Assembly: GCA_024220505.1 (NCBI GenBank)
Contig: JAKZZE010000002.1
Coordinates: forward strand, 248,001-312,000
DNA from: Rhizopus arrhizus
Lineage: Eukaryota > Mucoromycota > Mucoromycetes > Mucorales > Rhizopodaceae
Reading direction: 5' to 3'
Length of the DNA: 64,000 bases
Shown: in pieces, positions 46,691 through 58,614 of the stretch
Numbering within the stretch: position 1 is the stretch's first letter
How the letters are laid out: each line of letters starts with the position of its first letter
Notes under the pieces: generated by a model
The model's input: only the letters and a program-made list of their open reading frames with translations
Database searches by the model: none
Told to the model about the DNA's origin: nothing
Position numbers and translations under genes: made by a program

Positions 46691-47314
46691 CTATGTTAGG
46701 ATAAGAGAGGTTAAAGTTAAGAGCTTGAAGGCGTGAAATGAAAATAGGACCTACAATTTAATTGTTTAAATGTTTATTAAATAAAATGAACTAGTATTTA
46801 TATATAATACAAATAATGAGGTTTATGGCAATGACGTGAACAATGAAAGTCCTTAGTTGATAATAAAATAAGTATCTGAAATTTAATCCGAGTTGTGACA
46901 TAGCTTTCTTGAACAGGTCCTCGTTGAAGAATTAAGAAAAAGAAATATTACACACTTCTTCATTCCTTTAATCAGAGCAAACACACATTATCAGTTGGAA
47001 TGACCTCGTTTACTTGTGGCTTTTGATGATTGTTCATGAAAGGAAAGATTTAGCAAGGTTACCTTGATTTAAGCTCTGAGATTATTTAGGGTTGCAATCA
47101 GTAGCTATATATAGAGTAAAGAAAGGCAACAGGTGTTGGGTTAATTAACAAGTATAGAGAAAAAGAAGCAAAATGATCACTAAAGATTTATATAACTCGT
47201 TTACGTTTGCAAAATAAAACAAGTCTGCTAGTTTATGAGGCTTACGTTTATTCCTTTAGTATTCATAATAAATAATGTTTTCATTACTCAATGAATACAC
47301 GTTTATTCATATGA

Positions 47315-48422
47315 TTACTGTAAAAGATGCGTTCTTTCTGTAGGAGGAGCTGTATCCAAGTCACTAAGACCCAACCTCTTGTTTCTGAAATGCCAAATGA
47401 TACATAAAGTCAATAGAGTACCCTGTAATATACCAGTGACCATGTATGTAATCCATGCTGTCCAATTTGTTCCTGGACGTACAACAAGTGAGTACACAAA
47501 CAAAGCTGTTCCTGGTGTTTGTAACATCATCATTGGAATACTCAAAGCCCCTACCGTCTATACCATATAATATATAAGCGTGTCTTTCCTTGTTATTCTC
47601 TTTTGGCTATTTACCTTGCTTTTCCATGTTTTCCAAATTTGTGGAAGATATTGAAGTGATGCAAGCACCATACTCAAAATACCCAAGAAGGCAGCCCAGT
47701 AATTCGTCAGCCAATTTTCAGGACCACCGACGATAGCCAATAACAAGACGGAAATAAAGAAAGTGATGGCAAGGTGGCCAATACAGACAATGGCCACTAA
47801 AAGAGACACCTTCCACTCTGCAGAAAGAGGGGGTGGCATCTTGTTGGGTAAGTCCAAATGAAGAGATGAAGGTGCATGGAATTCACGTTTTTTGTTTTCT
47901 GGAAAATAAACTAAAAACAAAAGGAACCTGTTCCGAGTGGTCAATACTTTTTTTTTTTCTAACAGATATGTTTTACACAAGACAAAACATGGCCCACTGA
48001 AGTCCAATTTGTACAATTCCCATGAGCCCTTCTAAACAAGCACCAGTTGACTACAATACTGAATGAGTTTGTATGTAGTAATGAAGTAATGAGTAAAACT
48101 TACGAGTGATTTACAGCATACAATTGCGTCCCACTGTAACAAAATGATATTTAAAAAACTCGAAGTTGAAGAAACAACACCAAGTAATAAAAACCAAGCA
48201 CTGAATCCTTCACTTGTTTTATTTGCAATGATACGATAATGCTATTACACTTAGATTTTTACTACATATTATTTATTTGTTATTTACTTGTGGTAAATAA
48301 GATACAACCAAACCGAGACATAAGAAAATACTGATTAACAAATTTGTCTTATCATCAAGTGGTATACATTGTCTTGGTTCTTTATCAGCAGCCTTTGCAA
48401 CCAGTTGTAAAAATTGTTGCAT
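47315..48422 (-). CDS. PQ-loop repeat membrane transporter (lysosomal/vacuolar type)
   Basis: Seen: five exons (48288-48422, 48104-48241, 47979-48050, 47615-47898, 47315-47557). Two PQ-loop motifs: LGLVVSYLPQHYRI and LASLQYLPQIWKTW, each within a seven-helix layout; other membrane segments are LLVAIVCIGHLAITFFISV and WITYMVTGILQGTLLTL. The C-terminus ERTHLLQ holds an acidic dileucine-type signal. Known: PQ-loop proteins of this layout are amino-acid or related transporters of lysosome/vacuole membranes. Exon 3 ends at a poor GTGTAA donor, and exon 4 (284 nt) is one base short. One extra A in the A6 run (T6 at 47888-47893 on the plus strand) would give a 290-residue frame. Substrate unknown. 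Confidence 0.82.
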
Positions 48423-48552
48423 AATAATAAAAATACAGGAAAAGAGTAAAAAAAAAAAAAATCTTTTTTATGGGGAAGAAAAAAACTCGTTATTTTGTGT
48501 TCATTTAGAGTTTACGTTTCATGTAAAAATGAAACTGTTTAAAGGATATTTA

Positions 48553-49330
48553 CTATTCTGAAGTGCTTGCAATCATAGCAGCTAAAGCAGCGCCAACACC
48601 GTTACAATCTCTAGTTATCTATAAAGTGGTGTGATTTTAGCAATACAATAACGTATTCACATATCTCTTACACCAATATTGATTCTATCAACATAATCAC
48701 CATATAATTCTCTCAAAGCATCAGTGACATGATCAGGAAAATTGGAATAATGTTCATAAACAGTGCCTTCTACACTAATACTGAGGCCCACTTCAAGCAC
48801 ATTTCTCTTATTGATTATAGCGCTCATACCAGCTGCAATTAACCGAGCAGCTCTTTTTCCGACAAGCACACAGATCCTTTTGACGATTCTCCGATCTGTG
48901 ATAGTGGTTGAAGGAATATTCATTACTTGTTCCAATAAATGCTTGGTATCATCCAAATCACTTGTTTCATCCCTATCAATGGCACTAACATAGGATGATT
49001 CAAAATTGTAGGGTTTGTTCATTTCAGCAGAATATTGACTATCAAATAGCAACCGACGATCTATGAAGTCAACAATCACCAAACGAACAATCTCACCCAA
49101 GTATAAACCAGCTACCATTTTCTCGTACATTTGAGCACCCGAGTTGACTGATTGTCGGTTGACGCGTACATCATAAAATGTGTGAGGAATGATTTCCGGC
49201 CTACCGTCACCAAAGCTTCCCCATTCTGTATTGATGATCATTTCTCCTTCATCCTTCTCTTTACCAAGTTTACCAATATCACTTGCCTTTTCCCAGTAAG
49301 CTTTGAGTCTTGTTTAGTCATTGTTTTCGG

Positions 49331-49373
<43 letters not shown>

Positions 49374-50162
49374 TGCCTGCATTGGTGCCTGTGCTTACGG
49401 TGCATGCAAGTAAAGCATCCAAGCTTCGATATCCGTGAGCCAACAAACAGCCAGCTTAAATGAAATATGAGCAAAATTTTGGGGAAAGTTGAAGTTACTT
49501 ACGCGCTCCGTTGACAGCCGCTTTGACCACAACAGGAATTTCACGTCTACGAAAAGAGGTTTGTAGGAGTTCCACAATATTCTTATTATAAGCCCCAGTG
49601 ATTTCAAAATCTTTTGTCCAACGTAATACATATGCATTGTTAATGGCAGTTTGATGAAGTGGAAAAGAGATACAGAGACCTAAGAAAAGGGTGCAGCGAG
49701 TCTTGTTGATAAAGTTTAAAAAGTTATCAACACATTCTGCCATAAAATCAACGAGTTTGTTTATTGATCCTTTTTTCAGACTTTGCTTTACAGTATATTT
49801 CATTTGGCGAGTACTAATTCGGCCATGACCATGAAGCGTGACGAGATAAACACGAATATGCGATCCTACATGATATGATAAAGTGGCTCTTAAAAGTAGG
49901 TTGATAATGTGTATTTACTGCTTAAATCTAAACCGAGATATTCACCAAGCTCCTGGCCTGTAGGACGACGAGTGATCCAAGAAGGAAGCATAGGAATATT
50001 TGTATAGTCTTCATCATTCTTATTTAATCCAATTTTCATTTCATTTTGTAAAAGTTGTGTAATCTTTTTTAATTGATCCGCATTTAAATCAAAAAGCCTT
50101 TCCAGTTCCTTAATGGCTGTTTCTTTATCTTCTTCAGTGGTCATATAGTTTGTAGATACCAT
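48553..50162 (-). CDS. Hexokinase-like protein lacking catalytic residues (probable pseudoenzyme)
   Basis: Seen: five exons (49919-50162, 49503-49865, 49373-49454, 48672-49308, 48553-48618) encode 463 residues across the full hexokinase fold: WITRRPTGQELGEYLGLDL, SFPLHQTAIN, WTKDFEITG, GEMIINTEWGSFGDGRP, SGAQMYEKMVAGLYLGE, RLCELVG-like RICVLVGKRAARL, EVGLSISVEGTVYEHY and CNGVGAALAAM. The phosphate-binding loop, normally DLGGT, reads DLSRS. The catalytic Asp motif, normally NDT, reads NGA. The GTG loop reads STG. Known: several fungi have inactive hexokinase homologues (for example the Aspergillus HxkC/XprF and HxkD group) with regulatory roles. Inferred: no glucose phosphorylation, perhaps a sensor or regulator. 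No frame break; all exons join in phase. Confidence 0.9.
49331..49371. repeat. A41 homopolymer inside a hexokinase-like intron
   Basis: Forty-one A on the plus strand equals a T41 run on the coding strand. It starts directly at the second base of the GT donor of the intron at 49309-49372. Confidence 0.93.
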
Positions 50163-50285
50163 TTGCAGAAGTAAAAAAAGAGAAATAAAGAAAAATAAAA
50201 TAAAAATAAAAGAATATGTTTTATACAAAACGGAAATTTTATTTTTATGCACACAAATCATATGTTACAGGAAAAAGGGAAATGC

Positions 50286-52088
50286 TCAACTTTGTTCATT
50301 TGACATGTCTAAAAGACTGTGATAATGATGATAACCATTAGACTTTTGCTTCAACTTCAAATAATATTTACCTTTCAATTGTTTCTGGTAATTTACCATC
50401 AGTTGCTTGAAGAATCATGAAGCATACACCTGGTTCGATATTTGGAAACATGGAAACAATTGTACTCAAATGCTCATCAAACTCTTTTCGTGCCTCTTCT
50501 TCTTGAATTTGTCTAGCTGGTAGAACGCGCTGCTGATGTTCTTCAATTTGTGGAAGGGGTAACTGTTGAGATAAAGGTGACGGCTCTTCCTCCTCTTTTC
50601 TATTATAACTTGATTCACTATCGGAAAAAAGCTTCTCTACAAAACTCATGGATTTTTGTGCAATGCTACCAAGGGGTTGCTGTACTCTTTTAGCATGCCA
50701 AGGATGCAGAGCATCTTCATAACTGATGGCTTTTTTATAAACTGGCTGCTTAGATTGTTCTTGATCCAACTCATTCATTGTCTTTTCAATATTTCTATTC
50801 AACATGTAAATAATTGTGCCTATAACATAAATAATAATTGTAGTTTACGCGTCAAATTCTTCTTTTGATATTGACAGTGATTTAATATCCATCGACTCAA
50901 TGAATTCAATAGCTCCCATCTAATAATTCATGTCAATACAAATTGTTATTCATATTAAAAAAGTAATATTTACAAGGTTTGTTAAATAATATCCAGCCTC
51001 TGCTCTAAGATGATCAGGGTGTCTGAATCGGGAAATATACCTAGCAATACAGTCAATCAGTATGTTTCCGTTATTATCGCCATAATGCCTACTGAACATT
51101 GGATATCAACCGAGGAGGATTTGCTCTGATGACAACATAGATTAGTAGTGGAAGAAATACATCTGCACCTCCTTCTTCATTATTCATATGTCTCATTAAT
51201 CCTATTTATTGTTAATAAAATACACGTTGAATAATTTAAAGATGTTTACCAAATATAACTTTGCAGCAATTTAAAATACAAATTAATTTGTCTCTTGGTG
51301 CTTTGTAATTATTCATTTTTAATAATTCAGCTTCTGCAAAAGTTAAAAATGATTCATTATCTTCTGTTTGTGGTATATCAAGGTGTTTTTCTCTAATCCA
51401 TCGAAATATACTGATTTTGTGATGTAAAATATTATCCTTTTCTTTATCATCCATCGTACTCGGTGAAAATGTACTTTGTTATAATCTATTAGTTATCAGT
51501 CATTCATTTCATACACACACAACTTACGCATTATATAAACGATTCATCACCAATTTTTCCATACCTTCTTTTGCGTTATCAAATTCTTTTTCTGAAACAT
51601 CTTTCCAAACATCACATTCTCTCATACGAATAAATGTAAACTGTATACTTTGATGAGTGATAATCTCTTAGTCAGTCTTCTTTTCTTACATTTAAAAAGT
51701 CTTGAATAAACTTTATCTGATCATTCACTGTCCATACTTCTCTTCTATAAAAAGCAGAAATGAACCTATACAATATAGCTTTAACAACGCTGTTTGTCAT
51801 TATCATGTGCTACCCTTTGGTATATCTTGAAACCATTGCAGCGCTAGGATCTTTCATTTGTTCAAGAAATCGATGAAAATCAAAAGTCGGCATGTCTGTC
51901 TGTTGTTGTATTGAAGAAGCTTCTTCTTTGGTGTTACTATTAAAAAAGGTTTACTGTGAGGAAAACGAATGACCCTTAAAAACGCCAGACGGTTAAAACC
52001 TTTTATGCAACGATTCAGAGGATGAATTGCTTTCTGACATTGTTGTTTTTTCTAATAATTGAGAAACTTGGTCGACTTCTTTTGACAT
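50286..52088 (-). CDS. VPS9: Rab5-type guanine nucleotide exchange factor with VPS9 and CUE domains
   Basis: Seen: ten short exons. N-terminal Ser-rich head; helical bundle (FDFHRFLEQMKDPSAA, RMRECDVWKD, KEGMEKLVMNRLY); VPS9 domain (KISIFRWIREKHLDIP, LICILNCCKVIFG, GGADVFLPLLIYVVIRANP, LISNVQYISRFRHP, EAGYYLTNLMGAIEFIES); linker; C-terminal CUE domain (EFDEHLSTIVSMFPNIEP, VCFMILQATDGKLPETIE). Known: Vps9/Rabex-5 activates Vps21/Rab5 in endosome fusion, and the CUE domain binds ubiquitin. Introns near 50825-50880 and others were set by phase: for example DA joined to NIEKTMNELDQ. The last exon is short (SLLDMSNEQS). Starts 123 bp from the hexokinase-like gene on the same strand. Confidence 0.92.
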
Positions 52089-53349
52089 TTTTACAATAAA
52101 TAAAAAAAAAAAGAAAAAGAAAAATAAGCTTTTCTTATAAAGGCACCAAAAAAATATATACAAAAAAAATAAAAAAAATAAAAAAACGAGGAAACTATTC
52201 GCCGCTTGATCATGGAGGGGCAAAACGTGGGTCACTAAAGACCCTAATTTACTATAAAAAGACCACAAAGAACTGTCGTACAACATTGTTTTTTTTATTG
52301 TTAAGCTCGACATAAGCAAAAAAAAAAAAAAAAAGGAGAAGAAAAGAAAGCAATGCTTTACCACACGTTCTTTTCTAATAATAATAATAAACATGTGAAA
52401 AAGTGAAGCACTTAATTATAAGAATACATAATTATGGTGAGTAATTAAATTAGCTTTCACTCAAAAGTTCTTTGGCTCTGATCTTTATTTATTATGGCAA
52501 TGGCACATCTGCTCATGAAATGACTGGACTAGGGCATAAATAAGAGAATTGTATCGACATGTTTAAAGTAAACAATAACCATTTTTTATATCTTTCACAA
52601 TTGAAACACTCTTTGTTAATTATTGAGCTTGCATCATTTCATATATATGCTGTATATTGGTTAATCTTTTCTAATACCATTCAACTCAAAACACGATCTT
52701 GTTCAATTCGATATTCAAAAATAAAAAAATTATTTACACAAGCTCATTTTCTAGACCCTTTCTACATTAATGATTCGATCCAGGACTCTACTCTATATTA
52801 ACGTAAAGGAAACGATAATCAAGTGGGTTTTTACATAAACCCGCAAGTAAGCATAGAGACAATAACATTCTTTTATTATCTATTTAGTTTTAATTTAGTT
52901 GTGTACTAATTAGTCTCCCCTTTTATATATATATTGCTTTAAGTCAAAGACTAGGGCTTTTTGGTATCAGCCTTGCATGTGTACTGACGATTAGAATGAT
53001 ATAAAATGCATCAATACGGAAATTTCTACATAATGCATGCATGATTTCTTACATAATACGTTTCATTTGAATATTATTATTTGGCAGTTGATAATTGTTA
53101 TGCTAAGTGTACCTCATGTTGACTGTACAATAAATCTGGACCAATCTCATTTGAATTCTCGTAAGCCAGGCAATAAATTGAATAAAAGTAAAAGCCTGAT
53201 TATAGACATACATAAAAATTGCATTCTTGAGCAAAAGCAAGTAAAATACAAAGCTTATACAAACAAGATTGTTTGCTCACGAAAAAGTAGATTCCATACA
53301 GGTTTAATGAAAATACTTTGTACAAAATAATAATAAGTTTTAACAATAT
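52089..53349. other. Intergenic region, no supported gene
   Basis: AT-rich DNA with poly-A runs near 52105 and 52320 and two short ORFs (52559-52801, 53037-53330) lacking recognisable domains. The first 150 bp probably hold the VPS9 promoter. Confidence 0.45.
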
Positions 53350-56265
53350 TCAACATAACTTTTGTCTTAATTGAATATCTAATATCTTTCTTTGCCTACC
53401 TAGCCATGATGAGGGTGCAGATCGAATAGCAAGATCAGATACGTCCCTGTGGTTACGTCTTACTAGGTCAAACCAACCAGTGATAATCAATCTTTGTTCA
53501 AGCTTAGATTGGAGCCTAGCATCTTGTATTTGTTTCTTTAATAAATCGTTTTCTTCTTCTTTTGTTCTTGGATGTCGCACAGGCTCGTCTGATTTATTGA
53601 TATTTGGGAAACGAATCGTCATTTCTTGCAAGAGCTGATCATAAAGCTTGATCATCTAATTAATCGTTTAGTTTCATACTCTAATGTGATATTCAGCTAG
53701 ACTTACATTTTTCACTTTGCGTATCTTTCCTTGAGTGACATTGACTTCTTCTTGAAGGTGAAGTATCTCAATTTGTAAACTAGCATTCTGTTCTTTAATG
53801 ACCTCAAGCTCTTGACTACACAAAGGATTTGTTAATAAAAAATAATAATAATATACAAAACACATTACTCGCTTAGTCCTGGTCTGTCTTGAAATGACTC
53901 ATTATCCGATCTATTGTTATTCACACCATTCAAGTAATTTGCTTCAACCAGCATTCGGTTAATATCATGCAACTGCATTTTAGTGATATCCTCTAAACGA
54001 TTGATTCTGTCTTGAATCTTTGAATGCTCTTTTTCAAATCGTTCAAGTGCTTCGCTATTCTTTGCCACACTACGCGTTCCTTCCAAAACGATAGTCTCCA
54101 GTTCATAAGTGCTCTCCTTTAAACTATTAGACTCCTTTTGTAGATCCAATATACGTGCACGAAAAGCCATAATGGTCTGTGTTTGATTTAACATGGAGTC
54201 AGGTATGCCGTTGCGTATCTGTTTGAGTTCTTCTCTTAGACGATTCCTTTCTTGTACAATCTCGTCATACTCCTGTCAGGTAGTAAAATGAATAAGTCTT
54301 TGATATTTTAAATACTAGATATTTAGTATTTATACTTTTTGAATATGCTCTTTATGTATCACAAGATCTTCGGTTTCTTGCTTTAGGCTTTCATCAATAA
54401 CAATGGGTGACGATGTAGTCTCCATTTCTTTTATCTGTCTTTTTAGTCTACTGATAGTAAGCCATCTAATTACAATGGTTAGATTTGCTTCTTTTCCTTT
54501 TTATATATAACTTTTATTACAATTCTGTCAAGTTTGCCTTCTTCACATTTTCCTCCATTGTACTTTCCTCTTCTTCCAACTCCTCTTCTTCTACGCTTGC
54601 TCTGTGACTAACAAGTGCCTTATCTAACATATTGCCGCCTCCTAATTCAATTTCTTTTATCTGTTCTTCCAACAATTGGACTTGTTCCATATTTCTATCT
54701 CGATCGTTTTCCAAATAAGCGCAAGTTTCTGCTGCTGATTTCAGTTCTTCTTCTAATCTAGTCTTTTCCTTCAAGATTTCTCTATTTCCTGATTCAAGCT
54801 GCTGCACCTGTTCTTTATACGAATCCATTAAGGTCTTAAACGCCAGCACTTTACGATACTCGTCCTCTACTTGATGGCTGCGTTCTAATAAATCACTGTT
54901 TTGCTCTTCCAACGCCTATCACATCATTTCATTTAATTTTTTTTTTTTTACTTGCAGAGTGAAATAAGAAGGGGTGTACGCACGTATTAGATATACTTTA
55001 CTTTAATTTGTCTCTTCAAGTCAGATGTTTCTTCCATTTTTCTCTTGTACTTTCTTAATGCATCTTCCATCTTTTGCATTCTTTCTGTTACTTGTTGATA
55101 CTCTTCTAATTGATCGCGTAAAGAAGCAGCATCCTCTGCTTCTGCACTAAGTTCATCTACCTTCTTTTTTAACTCATTAATCGACTGTAGATATGTTTCC
55201 ATTAATAATTCTGCTTCTTGTCGTTTATCTTCACTTCGCTCCCTAAAAAAAACATAGAAAGAAAATCATGCATTAGAAAAAAATAGGGGGTGGGATTATT
55301 ATTAGTAAAGGAAATTGCCTCATTTACAAGTCTTGTTTAAGATGGTCTATCTCTGCTTTCATCACAAAATCAGCTTTTCCTGTATTATTGGATTGTGTAA
55401 TAGCTTCATCCATGTCTTGTAATCTATTCTTTAAGTCTTCTTTTTCGTGTAATATGTCCTCCTTTAAGAAAGTTTAGGTTTTTTTGTTACTTTTGCACAT
55501 CCTTTTCCCTTACAAATCTTTCTCGTAACTCTTCATATTCTCCCACTAATTGATGATGTGCCACTTCAAATTGTTTTTTTTCCAAGATTAACTTTTCAAA
55601 TTCCAATTGATATCGATAAGGCATATCCTCTAATGACGTGCCTGACGATTGTCCCGACACAAAAGACAATCGAGGCTCCAAAGACTCTGTATTAAAGCGA
55701 TTCATGACTTCTTCGATAGAGACCATCAATGCATGCTGGTTCTTTTGTGTCAGGCTTTGAATCATCTCAATGTAGGCTTTGTTGTTATCCGACTGAACAG
55801 CGATAGCAATCACCAACTGGCACATTAATAGTAACTCGTGCAGGTCAGCATCCTTAGCTATGGCTGTCAAGTTGATGGTTGGAAGATATTGAGGGTCCTG
55901 TCCAACAACTTCTTCAAAGTATCTCGTGATAGCTTTATAAAGTTTCTTTTGATTGTTGAAGCGAACAACCCAGTTTTCAGTTGATTCAGTGGCCGTCAGT
56001 TGTTTAAACCACTTTGAATCGCTAAATGAATACATTGAGTTCAAGTTGGATAAAAAGAAGATTCTTTACATGTCTGCTAATATTTCAGAAAGAATAATAC
56101 CATCTGCTAATTCAATAATAGTATCTACTGCATGCGATTTACACTCAAAAGTATTAATCTATAAAGGAAATAAATAAAAAGATTTGTTTTTCTTTTTTCT
56201 TTTTATTTGTTTACCCATTCAACGAAAGCGTCTTCGATGGCTGCTTCAATCTTTGATAAGCTCAT
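53350..56265 (-). CDS. Hook-family dynein adaptor / microtubule tether
   Basis: Seen: a multi-exon gene of at least ten exons. The N-terminal Hook (calponin-homology-like) domain: MSLSKIEAAIEDAFVEWINTF, ELADGIILSEILADI, DSKWFKQL, VRFNNQKKLYKAITRYFEEV, LLMCQLVIAIAVQSDN and ALMVSIEEVMNRF. A very long coiled coil follows, then the C-terminal segment GWFDLVRRNHRD and APSSWLGRQRKILD, which matches the Hook C-terminal consensus. One apparent extension (REKDVQK) is intron: a GTAAGG donor after ELRERF joins EDILHEKED. Known: Hook proteins link cargo and early endosomes to dynein, and fungal Hook1 is needed for endosome motility. Divergent from SFT2. Confidence 0.9.
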
Positions 56266-56487
56266 TAGTCACAGAAATTTTGTCTGAACAAAGAAGAAAA
56301 GTACTTTTTCTCCTTTATGATCCCTTTTTTCTTCCCCTTTTTTTCCTGTTCAATGGCATTTATACAATAACAAACCCCGACCGAGCACTCTTTGTATGTC
56401 GAGCCATGATACACCCATTGTTTCTTTTTCTTTCTTTCTTTCTTCCTTTTCTCCACTTGTAGTAAATATAAGGATTTGATACACAAA
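56266..56487. promoter_or_regulatory. Likely bidirectional promoter HOOK / SFT2
   Basis: 222 bp between divergent start codons, with T-rich tracts (CTTT repeats near 56425-56445). No defined motif. Confidence 0.4.
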
Positions 56488-57356
56488 ATGCCATTTGGGT
56501 TTTTTTCTTCAGAATACAGTGACCAAGGCTTGATGGATGATGGTAAAGTAATCAAGTGAATTAACTTTTCCTACACGCACAGAGACTTAAATGGAACGTT
56601 ATTGAAAAACAGGCAACTGGCAATATTTCGGCTTAAACAAAACTCAACGTCTATACGCGTTTGGTATTTCGTAAAGTTGTGGAATCTACTCGAGAAATCA
56701 GTATTCACGTATTTTATATTAGATTTGTTGTGGGCTTCCTATTATCCGTTGTGGTATAACCCTAAAAAACGAATGAAATAGATTTATTTTTTAATATTTT
56801 CTATTTATTTATTACAGGGAACATTGTTACTTATTACAGGAAATGTGCCTGGATTTGCTATTTTATATAGTATTGGTAACGTGATCTCTATTCTCAGGTA
56901 CATGATCAATACATTTAGCTTAAAACAATTCACTTAATGTTAAAAGCTTGACGTTTATTATTGGACTCAAGAAGCAATTCAGTACAATGTTTGCTCCAGG
57001 TAATCAATACTTTCGTCATATTTCAGAATTGTTTACTAACATAAAGAAGTTCGATTCTGGGCAACTGTGGTTTATCTTTCACTTTTAGTGTTGACACTGA
57101 TCCTTTCTATTACAGTAAGTGGAATAAACTATTGCCATCACTCTGAATATAAAATACATGTACATAGATCCATAAATTTTTCCTTTCATTGATTCTTGTC
57201 ATCATTCAGTTTGGAGCGTTGGTTTGGTATTCGTAAGTATAAAGATATAAGCATATGTATTAAAAAATATTCAACAATTCACATAGTGCAAGTTACATTC
57301 CATATGGCCGTGAGATTATTAGACGCTTCTTTGGAAGTTGCATAACGTCTATTTAA
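56488..57356 (+). CDS. SFT2: SFT2-family Golgi vesicle transport protein
   Basis: Seen: eight very short exons, the first ending MDDG and spliced to NWQYFGLNKTQRLYAFGIS through a GTAAAG donor and an AAACAG acceptor. Four membrane helices: FVVGFLLSVVGTLLL, GFAILYSIGNVISIL with SLTFIIGLKKQF, ATVVYLSLLVLTLILSI, and FFLSLILVIIQFGALVWYS, then YIPYGREIIRRFF. GLKKQFSTMFAP is a family block. Known: Sft2/Got1-type proteins help transport vesicles fuse with Golgi membranes. Other splice choices for exons 1-2 read through but give unlike sequence. Stop is 11 bp from the convergent GRHPR stop. Confidence 0.85.
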
Positions 57357-57367
57357 CAATACATCAT

Positions 57368-58614
57368 TTAATGTTTTAAACCAAAAGGAATAGATTTCTC
57401 TTCAAGCGCCGCGATTACGTTATCAATACATATATCGCCCATAATTTCGCGTGTTTCAAATGTAGCACTGCCAATATGTGGAAGAATTACACAGTTGCTT
57501 AATTTAAATAATTCATGATCTGTGGGTAAAGGCTCAGGGGTGGTTACATCAAGTCCTGCTCCCGCAATTAAATTTTCCTTGAGTGCTCGAACTAAATAGA
57601 AAAAGAAAATGAGCTATCCTTCCATTTTGTTCCTTTATCATCTTACCAAGGCCTTCTTGTTCGACAACAGCTCCTCGAGCAACATTAGTAAAAATCTACC
57701 CAAAAGGCATTACAAACATATTAATTTTTCATTCAATTTTCTTACAGCAGTTTTCTTCATCTTTTTAAAAGTCTCATAATCAAATAATTCTTTTGTTTCT
57801 GGTGTCAATGCGCAGCAAGCAACGACAAAATCAGATTGACTGACAAGTTGATCAAACGGTACAAACTCCGCATTGAGAGATTCTTTCAGTTCTGCTTTCT
57901 CCTTTCTTCCCCAATAAAGTACACGATCAATACCGAATGCTTTTAATCGACGAGTGATTGCTTGACCAATACGACCCATACCTGCAACCCCAAGTGTCTT
58001 GTTTGTCAATTGATAACCACATAACCATTCAGGACGCCAGTCTCTCCACTAGATAACTTTATTAAATCATCCAGAAAATGAAATGGTTCTCACTACCTCT
58101 CCTGTTTCAGCAGCATGTTGACCTTCTTTCATACGTCTAGCAGCTGCTAACACAAGTAATACGGCTAAATCAGCCGTTGCATCCGTTAAAACATCAGGCG
58201 TATGTCCAACTTGAACATTACTTTCTTTAGCAGATTCAATATCAATATGATCATATCCAACACTCATTGTTGTTACCACCTTCAAATCGGATCCTAACAG
58301 AGTCTTTGAGAATCCTTTTCCTACTTTTTTTTTTTTTTTTTACCTGCAGCTTCAAACACTTCTTTATCAATCTTATCAGACATCATACAAATCAATCCTT
58401 CTGCACCCTCGATTTCTTTTAACAAGCGTTCACGTGGCATACAAGTATCATGCGGCCACTGAATTAATTTAAACCCTTGCTTCTCGAGTCTTTCCTGACT
58501 GTGTCTGAGCAATTTCCGAGTGGCCAATACTTTTTTACCGTTAGCAACTGGAGATGTATGAAAGCGATTGATTTGTACATTTGTCGATACTCTAGGTTTA
58601 AGTCTTCCCAGCAT
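57368..58614 (-). CDS. Glyoxylate/hydroxypyruvate reductase (GRHPR family), mitochondrial-type leader
   Basis: Seen: five exons. Leader MLGRLKPRVSTNVQIN..FHTSP resembles a mitochondrial targeting sequence. Then LICMMSDKIDKEVFEAAG, VVTTMSVGYDHID, TPDVLTDATADLAVLL, WRDWRPEWLCGYQL, LGVAGMGRIGQAITRRL (NAD(P)-binding GxGxxG), TNVARGAVVEQEGL (catalytic Arg), GLDVTTPEPLP (Glu) and LPHIGSATFETRE (His). The Arg/Glu/His set of D-2-hydroxyacid dehydrogenases is complete. Known: GRHPR reduces glyoxylate to glycolate and hydroxypyruvate to glycerate. The first intron carries an A18 tract right after its GT. Convergent with SFT2. Confidence 0.9.

Larger units (their letters stand above)
45293..47314. other. 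Intergenic region with a transposase relic and a dispersed repeat
   Basis: No intact gene. Contains the decayed transposase C-terminus at about 45634-45850 and repeat copy 2 at 46627-46690. The rest is AT-rich with short unsupported ORFs. Confidence 0.55.

Noticed and set aside
55487..55520. Hook coding extension REKDVQK and a 29-nt intron
   Set aside because: A GTAAGG donor just upstream gives a normal 52-nt intron in phase.
56488..56700. Frameshift at an A5 run in SFT2
   Set aside because: Using the AAACAG acceptor gives MDDGNWQYFGLNKTQ in phase without any indel.
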